A stretch of 64,000 nucleotides of DNA from Candidatus Omnitrophota bacterium (GTDB lineage Bacteria; Omnitrophota; Gorgyraeia; Gorgyraeales; Gorgyraeaceae). Made by a program: the position numbers and the translations under genes. The notes under the pieces were generated by a model. It did no database searches. It was not told where the DNA came from and saw only the letters and a program-made list of their open reading frames with translations. The stretch covers positions 30,275 through 94,274 of the forward strand of contig DNHS01000011.1 in the NCBI GenBank assembly GCA_003485765.1, given 5' to 3'. Of this stretch, positions 33,001-45,000 are shown in pieces. Position 1 is the stretch's first letter; each line of letters starts with the position of its first letter.

Positions 33001-36000
33001 AAATTATCATTACCCACGCAGATATGGACCACGCTGGTGGAGCGCTTAACCTTGCAAGAGAATCTGAAAAACCTGTATATGTTCACAGAGATTTTCAAAA
33101 AATCCTAAAGAGCAGATTTCATTACAAAGCTAATAATCAAGATGAACATTTATTAGATTATCTTTGCACAATGGTATTTAAGATAATGAGCGATTTTAGA
33201 GAGCCAGATGGAATTAAAAATATCTTTTATTATAAAGAAAGCTCAGTATCAAGAGAATTTGGAGGTTTAGGATTTAATATGCTGGCCGAAGAAGGATTTG
33301 GAGATACTAAGATTCTGGTTTTAGAGGCAGGGGGCCATACGCAGGATGGCATAATTATTATGCTTACTGATAATAAATATAACCCGCTGGGGATAATAAG
33401 CGGAGATGTGTGTATACCCAAAACGATTAAACCTGAACAGGCGCGGTTTGTATTTACTTTACAAAGATTATCAGGACAGCTTAATTTGGATGAAGGTACA
33501 CTAAAGAAAACAGAAGAAGCGCTTTTAAGCGTAGAAGGTATCCGCATCTGGCCTGGCCACGGGAAAAGTTATATGACAGGAAAAAGAATCGACAGGGATT
33601 TATCTGATGCTGCACGGATGCCATTGTTGCAACCGTTTTATGATAGATTTGGCTCAGGATGGGTCGGACAGGCGTTAATGCCGACTCTTATAGAATCTGT
33701 ATTAGGAGGAATACTTTTTACAACAATCATTAATTTGCTTGGGACATTTATCTTTGGCATACCGTTTTCTTTCGGCCCGCCGTCTCAAGAGATACTATTT
33801 GGTTTTTTCCTGCTATTTCATTTGCTTCATCTGCCGGGAGCGCTCGCAGAAGTGCCTGGCGCTACAAACCTCCAACAGCTCAAATTCGCATTCTCCGGTG
33901 GAAAACTCCTCACAACATTACCTGCCTTTATCCTGGTCGCATTAGGTCTGCTTGATCCGATGAGCGGGCTTATCCTTCATACCATACTTCATTTTGTTGA
34001 GAATATTTTTTGGAGGGATATAAATAAGCATTACAGAATTGTATCCAGGGATTTAAATTCTTCCTGGGGACGGAATTTGATAGAAAAACAGTATGAATCA
34101 ATGGAGATAAATTCGAGTCTATATCAGCTATTCTTTATATTAATTTTGCCGTTTTACGCGCTTAAAAAACTATTACAGCATGTATCTGTCGCAACTATAG
34201 AAGGGATTAAAGAGGCGTGTGGTCAGTTAAGTAAAGGTTACAGCGAAGCTGGAAAAAAGCTGCCACAGGGTTTTAGTTATCTTGATGAGCTGGAAAAAGA
34301 CGATATAATTGCTACCATAAAACTGGTAAATCCGGAGGTGATTACGCCGCACGAAAAGGCCGCTGACGCAAGCGAATTATATAAAGTTATTGCAGCTACA
34401 GGCATATTCTCATGGCCAAGGGTTCTTATATTTTCCCAGATAAAATATGATAAAAAAGAAGACAGGTTTGTGAAATTAGACGACAGTTTATTGCTTGATT
34501 TTATTATGGATACGCCGGTCCCTAAATTTATTATAGCAGAATTTTTTATACGAAATTTTATAACACCATTTCTTTTATTTGCGTTAAATTCCCGCTTTAG
34601 CGCAGTTTTTGTAAGAAGGTCTATTCTACATTCAGGTTTCTTCTCGTGGCCCATAATAGTTGCCAAGGCGCCCACGGGCAGTCTGTATGAATATGTGATA
34701 GTAGATGGGACCAATCGCTGGAATGTGGCAAGGATATTGGGATTAGAATTGGTGCCTGTGCAGGTTGTTGATTATGAGGCAGAAGAACCGGCTACAGGAA
34801 AAAAATTAATCAAGATTGGGCGATGGGACATGCTTGCAAGGATTAAACCGTCGGACTGGGAAGAATTTAAGGTTTTTTGTAAAAGCGAAAGAATTGGTTT
34901 ATTTGAGATGACGGACCTTAATCAGAGTATTGGAGAATTTAATGGAGCGCCATTTGCAAGGTTCTGCTATGTGGATGAAAATGACAAGATCGCTTGGTAT
35001 GCATTAGGAGACCCGGGGGATAGAAGTATAATTAATAGCGGTTCCCATGGTTTTAAAAAGGCGTTTAATTTGGTGTACGATTATATGCTGGCTAAATGGA
35101 TTCATGAGGGCATTGCCAGAGACAAAATACCCAATGCTCACGAACTTGACATTTCAAAAATGCAAAAAGGAGATCTCCTAATCTTGCGGCCTATGTTGAC
35201 AAAAGAGGAGATACTTGCTTCCGCAAATACAGGAGCGTGGATAGGAGTTAAGACAGAGCGTCATGTATTGGATGGGCTTATCGGCAGGGTAGTTGGAGGG
35301 GTTGCAGTGCCGCTAACCACCCTTATGGGATTAGATGGAAGTCCAGATGAGGTTAATATGAAATTACATAATGACCTTGCCAATGCAAGATGGGTAAGAT
35401 TTCATAAAGATTCATGGCTGGATAGATTTTACGGCGAAAGTACCCTTGCTCCAGAATTTCCTTTTGGTATAAAGACCAGTCTGATATTTAAGGATGTTTC
35501 CAATGGCTTTGTTCTTCAGTTTAAAGGGTATAGGGATATAGGCAGGCTTATTTTCAATCTCCGGAATTTCTTTAAACTACCATGGTTAGCTGCAGCGCTA
35601 AGCTCTTTTGCTATAGTGCCGTTTGATAATCTTAACCCTTCAATTTTACTTGATAGTTCTACAATAGAAAGTTTATTCAGTATAAATATTATCTTTGTAT
35701 TTTTAGGCATATTCGCATTAATTATTTTAACCCTCACCCCTCTTAACCCTATTGCCGGGATAGGGCTTTACAGGCTCCTTCAGGCGCCTTACAAAATTGC
35801 TCCACAAAAGTTTACCACAACATTAAGCAGAAAACAGTGGGAAGATTTTCGCAATCCCCACTGGATTTATTCTATTTCTAACATCTTTCCTTCTGGAGTG
35901 AAAATGCTGGCAGAGAGATTTCTTTGGACTACCTTTGTTCAACAACAGGTGATAAGGCTTATACTGGATGAATTTAGGCCAGAAGCAACCGCTCAATCCC

Positions 36001-39000
36001 ATTTTTTTGGCAGGCTATACAGCAATCTTATAATAAATTCGATTAAACTATTACGCCCGAAACTTTTAGCTCTGAACATGATTTCTATTTTAGCAGTAAT
36101 GCTTTTTTCGCCTTCCGGGGCTCTATTTATTCTTAGTATAACTGTGACAGTTATTGCAAGTATTATTATGTTTGTCTATGGAGAGCATTTGCGGGCAAGA
36201 ATTGTAAGGCGCGGTTTTGAGGTAGGCCAATACGCCCATCTTAAAGAGAATTTACCCTCTGACAGAGAAATGCCTTTATTTCATAAGGCTTTTGATTTTC
36301 TCATTGAGAAGTCTAATGTCTCTATACAAAAACCAGGATTTTTCCGCGACAGCGGAGACCTTGCTATTTTTCATGTAATGAATGTAGCTGAAAGATTTGC
36401 AGGCAGGGTTAAATCTATGAAGCAAAGATATCCTGATCTAAACTGGATATTACCCGGAAACCTTTCTGGTAAAGATAAAGGTTCTAATTTTGAAGATGAA
36501 CTTTTTGCCGCAAGCATGTTGCATGACATAATTGAATCTAAACAGGCCACCTTAGATGAAATTGAGCAGAGATTTGGCAGAAGAGTCCGTTATTATGTAC
36601 AATTACTGACCAAAGATGATGTGGATGAAAGCCTTCCTCCTGAAGAATTGGAGCGCGAGGAGGCAAAACGCGATAGAAAATATCTTGAAGGCTTGTATAG
36701 CGGAATACATAAGACTCCCCAAAAAGATAAACCCTGGGGATTACCCTGTCTGCTGATAAAACTTGAAGATAGAATGAGCAATATTGAGACGATAGACGCT
36801 TTTAAAGATGAACAAGGAAAGTCCAGCATAGAACGTCAGATAGAATATCTTAATGAAACAGTTTCTCTAATGCTTTTTGGCCATTTTGCATATTTATCTA
36901 TATGTAAAGATGACGGGAGTTTGGAAAAAGCTCTTTTAGATGATGTTTTAAATAATCTTAAAGAAAAATTATATGAGAATTATAGGCGTCTTGAGACCTG
37001 CGGATTGTCCCAGGAAGAGCTTAAGAAGTTAGCTTTTATAAAAGAAAGACTGGAAGCAATCGAAAGACTTGCGGAGTTTCACGGGGATATTTTTAAAATA
37101 GGTTCTATTTCTATTCCGCTGACATTGGATTATGTTTTATTGGCTGAAGCAAATTTTCGTTATTTAAATAAAGAGGACGCTAATAAGAGAAGGCAAAAAG
37201 AATTAGCAGTAGGAAATATATTAGAAGCATACAGATTAGCTGGTGTATCTATTTTGCATGAAGCAAGAGCAAACTGGCCATTACTTGAGGCAGTCGCTAT
37301 CTTTGATGAGGCTATTACCTGTCAGGCGCAATTAGGTAAAGAAGATTTAAATAATGCTCAGGAAATCTTTGCTAAGATAGCTATGCTTATGGAGCCAAGT
37401 GGATTTGAAACCCAGTATAAGAATATATTTATAAATAAACGCCCGCAGGAAGAAGGCCTGAGGTATTTTGTTTTAATAAATCAGCCCTTTGGAAGAGAAA
37501 GAGCAATTCTTGCAGTATCTACTCTGCTTCCTGTTGAGGATAGAGACGTTAAGAAAGCGCTTAGAAGAAATTTAAGAGCTTCTGCAGGATTAAGAGATGT
37601 GGAAACGCCTAAAGCAAAAGTTGACAAGATAAGGTCTTATTTAAAGAAGGTATTAAATTTATTAGAGATATGTGACGAGAATATAGAAAAAACTGTTGAT
37701 AATGTTTTTAATCATATGAGTTCATTTACTGCAGAAAGAAGACAAGCTTCTCTTATGAAATTGTCATGGCTATGCAAGGCATGGGGTGAAATGTCTGATT
37801 TAAGAATAGCTAAGCTGCAGGCAGCTATTCTTTTAGGCAATCCACTTCTACATAGCGCAATATTTTCTAAACAGCAATTACCTGAAGAAGATTTAGAAAT
37901 AGTAAAAGAGATAGAAGAATATGCCGCTTCCTATTATCGAGGCGGATTTAAAGAACTTATGCGGCAAGTATTCCGCAGGTATTTTAGCAGGACTTTAGTA
38001 AATGATGAACTAAAAAGCCAGTATAATGAGCTTCTGGCTTTGGCAGGAGATGATAAATTCTGGGATTTATTATGGGAGTGTTCTGAGAAAGAAGATTTAA
38101 CGCCTCCTGACCTTAACCTTCTTTCTGTATGTATTAATGACTGTTTTTCAAATCTACCCATTGCTACATCAGCGCAAAGAAAAGAGGTTTTTGAAATTAT
38201 CTCCTGGGCGAAGATGGAGGGATTTTTAAATGAAGCAGTAGGGTTGCTTAGCGAGAAAGGGATTCCTCGCAAGGGAGATATCCGTCATCCCTTGCTTGTT
38301 TTACTCCTTTCTTATTTACAAAATCCAACAGAAGAAAGAAAAGCATTGTTAATTGGAGTATTAAAAGAACTGGCGCAGCCTGAAACGCATATTAAAGTAT
38401 CAGAGGTTGAAACAATGTTTAAGACCGATTTAGCTCCACTAATTTCTCTGGCTGAAGAAAATGAGACTATTGGCAAAGCTTTAAAAATTGCCCATAAGGC
38501 TTATAATGGTCGTTTCTTCTTAGGTGGCGCACAAAGATATATTGACCATGCTATGCTTTATGCTGCACATGTCCTAAAACTAGCTAAAGAACTTGATTTA
38601 CCATTATCTATTCAGGAGAACCTTATCTGCGCTGCTCTACTGCATGGTTTAGAGCAGGATATAGATGGCATAAAAACATATTTGATTAGTGAAGGAGAAC
38701 TTGATAAAACCGCGGCAGAACATATTGCCAAACTTGCAACAAAGGTAAGAGACGTTACAAAGATACCTTATTTTCCACCGGAATCAGGGACCTATTTTAT
38801 CTATAACCATATGAATCTTATAATACAAGAGGCAGCTTCGCCAGAGGTTATGCTTCTGGCATTCTGCGACCGCTTAGCCAGTATCTCAGTCGTAGGAAAT
38901 ATTCCTTCCAATCTCAAACAATATGCTGACTATGTGATTAGAGAAGCAAAACAAATCTATATTCCCCTTGCTGAAAGGTTAGGATTATCCAGCGTGGCAG

Positions 39001-42000
39001 GTGAACTAAGAGAGAGGATATTTTTCTTGGAACAAAGAGATGTATATTTAGCTACAAGAGAGCGGCTATTAAAATATGAAATGTTTGGCAGGGGAATGGA
39101 TTATGAGGAAGCTAAGAGAAGATGGGAGGAAGATGAAAGATTGCAACTTGAAAATGAGTTGAAAAATTTAGAAACCAGAGTTCCTGGGCTTATAATCGAG
39201 ACGCTCAGCCTAAGAACAAAAAATATTTATTCTATCAGGGAGAAAACACAGCGAAAACCAGACGAATATCCTGGCCCAGAGTCTGAAAGGGATATATTTG
39301 GAATAAAGATTTTGATTAATTCGAGAGATTATCTTGCTAGGGTATTAGAATTTCTCTCAAACCGCTATGGTGTAAAGACAGTGGGAGCAGAGGAAAAGCA
39401 TAGACTATATAAAGTTTATCATCTTAATCTTCAGGATGAGCAGGGTAGATATATAGAAATCCAGATATTCTGGGATAAAGCTGAGTATTTGAAAGAAAGA
39501 ACAGGTGAGTACGCTCACTGGGTAAAGAAAGCAAGTGAAGAAACCGGGGAAAAATTTTCTCCTGACAAAGTTGAAAATGATATGGGAAAACTTGTCCCTA
39601 TTGAACTGACAGGAGATTTCTTTGAAGATTTTAACGCTATCCATGGTTCCCCGGTTATAAGAAACTGGGTTTACGTAGTTTACCATCCGGATGGCAGAGC
39701 CTTAAGGCTAAAGAGAGGCGCTACAAGCGCTGATTTTGCTTCTCTGCCCCGCATCGATCGTTTTGATGCCAATTTTAGCGGAATAACTATCGCAAAAACC
39801 AGCTTGGATTTAATATCTCCACGTGAAATACAGGATGAAGAGGAACAGGCACTTCTTATTTATCATGATATGATAAGCGTCGCTATACGTGAGCATCTTG
39901 AGAGAGGTTTAAATAATGAAATATCTCCTGGAGCTGAAATTTTGTCTTTTAAGAAGAAAAATGAATATCTTTTAGGTAGCGAAGGTGAAAAACGTAAAGC
40001 AGAAATCGAAAGAACAGCAAAACATCTTCGCACAATTCTTTTGCTTAGGCTACTTTCATTGAGCAAACCTGCAGAATTTCGGGCTGAAAAAATAGAAAGA
40101 GGCAAGAAAGCGCTGGCGCGGACTTTAGGTATTGATATTAAAAGAGATTTTCAGATGCGTACTTTTCTAAGGCCGCTTGTTTATCAATATGACTTGGCTG
40201 ATGCGGATGAATTATATATTTGCCTTGCCTTGGCAGAAGAAGGAGATAGGGCAATAAAAGAAAGATTATTTGATTTATCAGATATCAGGGAGATGGCAAA
40301 AAATATCGGGCAGGAAATATTAGAGAAGGAAAAGATTCAATTAATGGATAAGGATTTAACCAACTTTAATTTTGAATCAAAAGAGCAACTCTATATTGCC
40401 CTGGCTACAGGGCAGATTGAGACATCTGAAATCATCAAGCGTAGAACTTCTAATAAGGATCTTTTTGTTAAGAATATGTTTGAGAAACAAATTTCATTCG
40501 ATTGGGCTGCTTTTCGTAGAGGTGAAGATACGTCATTAAAGATCTTAGCCGGAGCATTTATAGATACAGAACAATATGTCCTTTTATATGATTTAAAGAT
40601 AATCAAAGGCAAGCATATTATTATCAAGAATGCAAATATTTCTAATCCGCGCGATTTTGTTTTATTGGAGTTAGTTATAGGGATGCTTAAAGACCATGGC
40701 GCTAAGGTTACAGTATCAGGGCTGCAACTTGCATATTTAGATACTCCAGAAGGTAGGCTTCATACTGTTATTCTTAAAGGCATTATAGAAAGATTAAGCA
40801 AAGGCACGCATGATTTTAAAAAGGCATCTAAAACGCGGCGTATTACACCTAAACCAGATCAGATATTATGTCTTGGCGCGCAAAAACAGGGTTTGGCGCA
40901 GACACTTGCAGAAAAGTTTAATATAGGATATGCAGAAGTATCAGTAACCCCATCTGCTGATGAATGGCCACTCGTAACACTCCCTGAGTTACAAAAAAAT
41001 CTAAAGCATGTTATGCTTGTGGCTGATAGCGCTACTGATGAAGATGTTTTGAAGATTCAGTTGACAGTTGCGCTGCTTAAAGCTAAAGGGGTAAAAGAGG
41101 TTATTATAGTAGATCCATATATCAGGTATTCCCGCCAGCATCATTTTGAGGTAAATAAAATAGGCCAGGCAGGCAGTAATAGTTTCAAGACATTCTTGGA
41201 TATTCTTGATGGTTTTTCTGGTGGAGATTTTAGAGTCAGCGCGCTCTTTGGCGCAAATATCCATGCAGTGAAATATGATGATAAGACTGGGGATAGAATA
41301 TTGGCAGTAGGAGGATATACTGGGGGCATTGATGTTATAGATATAGATGTTTTACCTGAAGTTGCCAAATATTTTGTCCAGAAATTTAACTTAGGGCCTA
41401 AAAAACTATTTGTGATGGCAACAGATAAAGGTTCTAATTTCTATGCGCAGAATGTTGTTAACTTTTTGAGAACATTAGGATTAGATGTGGAATTTGTATA
41501 TGTGAAAAAAATACGTATAAGCGAGACAAAAGTTATATTTGAAAAGCAGATATTTAGAAAAATCCAAGGAGAAGAAGCAGAAATTGATTTGGATGAATTG
41601 AAAGAAGCTGATGTTTTAGTCACAGATGATGAGCTTCGCACTGGAGGCACGCTGCGTGAATTATGCGATTTGTTAATGAAAGATTTAGAAATTGGCAGGG
41701 TCTTTGTGGGCTTTACGCATGCTATATTCTCAAAAGGCCCTGAAGCTTCCAGAGATATGTTTAACGATCTCTTGGAACAAGGCAGAATGGCAGCTTCGAA
41801 TTCTGTCATCTCTGTTACTGAGCGTAATGAAGTCTTGCCTGAAAAGATAAATGTTGATAGATATATTGTAGACAGTATTTATAGTCATATAGGATCGAAT
41901 AGCTCTGCAAACAATTTAAAGCAATTAACCCATCACATTATCCCATCCGAACTTTTCAGTATTTCAGTCCTTGCGCTAGTATCAGGCATTGTCCCAGTTA

Positions 42001-45000
42001 TCTTAAAGGTTTTGTTTAGGATAGATATACCTGATTGGCTGCCATACCTTAATATAGTGACTGTGCCACTAGCTGCATTCTTATTTGGATTAGCTATTTC
42101 TATACAGCATACGCTTGACTTGTTAAAAGATACGCTTCAAATCAGAGATGGGCCATCAGCAATAAGATGGATTGATTCTCTCTTTAAAAAGAAAACTCCG
42201 TCACTTATTGCTGAATTTACAGAATCTGATCAAATTAAGCACGATTCCACCAGTTACATTGCCTATTATTCTCAAAAAGATAAATTGATCCATATAAGGC
42301 GCGAAGCTGTCGAGCAATACCAAGACTATATCCAGCGTCTTATCTACATTAAGGAAAAAACTCAGCAAGCTCTTAACCAGCCCAAGCTTCCTAATGAAAT
42401 CATATCCTATGCAGTAATGATTTTAGCAATTGCGCCTGTAATGAGCTTGGAGTGGAATAGAGGAATTAGATATGCCAGCCTTGGAGCTATGTACTGGCGT
42501 CTTTATCAGCATAGCAGTATGCCAAAACATCTGACTGCCGCAATAATCTATTATGAAGAGGCAATTAAAGAGGGTGTCTGGAAGAAAATTATCCCCCTGA
42601 AGATTCGGCAGGCTATAGAAACGAGAAATACCCCTTATGATAGCGATATGGGAGATACTTCATGGCAGGATATAGAAGTATTTGCTGAAAGAGGCCGTGA
42701 GGCTATAAAAAATATACTTGGGCAATTAAAATCTGAGATTGAGGCATTTCAAGAAGCTATCTTCGATGGGCACATAAAATTAAAGTCAGTTGAGCAGTTT
42801 CGGCATATAAATAACTGGGTGCATAAGCTCTTTCTGATAGAGGTTGAGCTTCAGGATAATAAATCCCTTTCATTCTATCTTGTCTATCCAAAAAAAGGAG
42901 AAATGCGTGTTATTTTGAAGGGCCCAAAACGCATAATGGCTGATACAGGAAAGACCCACCAGGAGCCAGATATTGAGATTAGTTCTCTTCAGAGATATTA
43001 TGAGGAAATAGAGGATATTGTAGGATTTCTACAGAAGGAATTCAGAAATCCTAATGTTTTTCTGGGAGAAGTTAGGTATCTTCGAAAAAAAAGAAGCGCG
43101 CAGGTTTTCTTTTCTATAAACTCAGAACATATACAACTTGCGCGAGCAGCTAATCCGCTTATCAGTTTTTTGGCAGGGCAATTACCCGATACCTCGTTTG
43201 CCTTTCATTCTGCCATTTGCTGGGTAGATACTGAATCTATGGAAAGATATGACGGAATCGCAGGGGTGCGCTTTGTATACCTGCCTCGCAGCTGGCTTAG
43301 ACAGCTTACGCCTAAAAAAATCGCAGATATAGGGCACGAATGGTTTCATATCATATGGACAGCATGGCTGAAAAAGGAAATAAAGATTAAAGAACGGCAA
43401 ACAGGTGGGGCTATACTGCGAGAAGAGGAAATTAGCCATCTCTCAAGGATGGATAGGCTGAGGGGATTTGCGTTAAAAGAAGAAGCGCTCTTATCTCTGA
43501 GAAAGTGGCTTGCATCAAGCTCTATTTACCGCTTTATTTTTGAGGAAGAAGAAAAAAATCCCGAAGAGTTCCGAAATGACTTAGCCGAGGAAATTATTGC
43601 GCAACTTATAGAGGCTATATTTAAAGGCGATGCTGCCATAGTCAAACCAGAGGACGAATTTGTAATACCAATAACACAAGATACAGTTAAATTTCTACTG
43701 GATGAAATTTTAAATGGCATATCTACGGATGAACGCGATAAATTATTAGGCCTTTTCTCTTTTAATGGGTTACGCAAGAGACTAGAGAGGCTTAAAGAAT
43801 TTTTGATTAAAAGGGGATTACTGGATAATGGCGAGCAGGATGAGATTAAGCAGTTTATAGAGGCCTGTATCAAAGAGGAAAAAGACGGCAAAATTAAAAA
43901 TCTCCTTAATAAAATTTTACATATTATTAGATTTGGGCACACATTGGCAAAAGAACGCTCGAAGGAAAAGCGCGTAACAATCAAAAAGGTATATGGAAAC
44001 TATATTAAGGGGAATTTTGCCCTGTTGGATTCCCAGCTTGCGGTAGCAGATTTATTGAAAGATACAGATGCAGATTTTGAGGTAACAAAGGATCCCGCCG
44101 CAAAATATACAGTTGAGCAGATAGTATTAAAAAATGGGTTAAGATTTTTGCAGATAGCTCCGCCTGCTGGCGGTAATACCAGGGTTATAGAGATACAAAA
44201 AGGCCATTTTATCATTATAGGGCTCGGCTGGAACATGCATAGAAAAGCGCTTAAAAGGGTTTTAGCCAAACACGGAATAGATAGCTCAAATATAGAAGAG
44301 GTCTGGTTTGACCATTTAGACTTTGACCATATTGCAATTGAGCTTGCGAGAGAATTTTTTAGAGAAAGCGGTAATAAGATTATATTTAGATTTCATCCGT
44401 GGGCAAGAGAGGTAATGAAAAATCGCGGAAACAGGTATATCTTCGGAGGAATTTCCATTAAAGGCAAGAGGCTTCAAGCAGGAATAACGCTTGCAACAGG
44501 TCTAATCTCAGATTTTGACCCCAATAAATTTGATTCATTTATGAGCGAGTTAGAAGAAGCCGGTTGTTTAGCAAATTTTGATGAAAGAAAAAAAGTTTTT
44601 ATTCCTGAGCTAAGCGATAGTTTTGTACGCCTGTATAGCGCAAACCACGGGGAACTTGAAATATCTGTTTTGGGCGGCCGGGCGGAAAAGAGTTTAAAAA
44701 GAGTTCTTGGAATTTACGACCAAAAGGGAAGATATTTAGGCCAAAGCCGCCACACCATAGCAGATGTCATTACCTTAGTTAGAATTGGCGATGAGGCAAT
44801 AGTTATAGGAGGAGATGAATGCAGGAAGAACCCTGTCCCAGAAAATGCGCCTGAGACATACCTTAGTCAAGCGATTGGTAACAATATGGATATTGATCAC
44901 AAGGAAGCCCTTTATGTTATGAACCTTATCTATAGCGCATTAGAAGAGGGTGGAATCAGCGCTGTATCCGGCGGCCACGGCGCGTTAGAAATTAATTGTA

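Noticed and set aside
34277..34714. 145-codon minus-strand frame inside the giant gene
   Set aside because: The plus strand here has a continuous domain with ParB-like motifs; the antisense product is low-complexity Ser/Ile/Leu-rich.
43526..43984. 152-codon minus-strand frame
   Set aside because: Shadow of a Glu/Lys/Leu-rich helical stretch; Ser/Leu-rich product without motifs.
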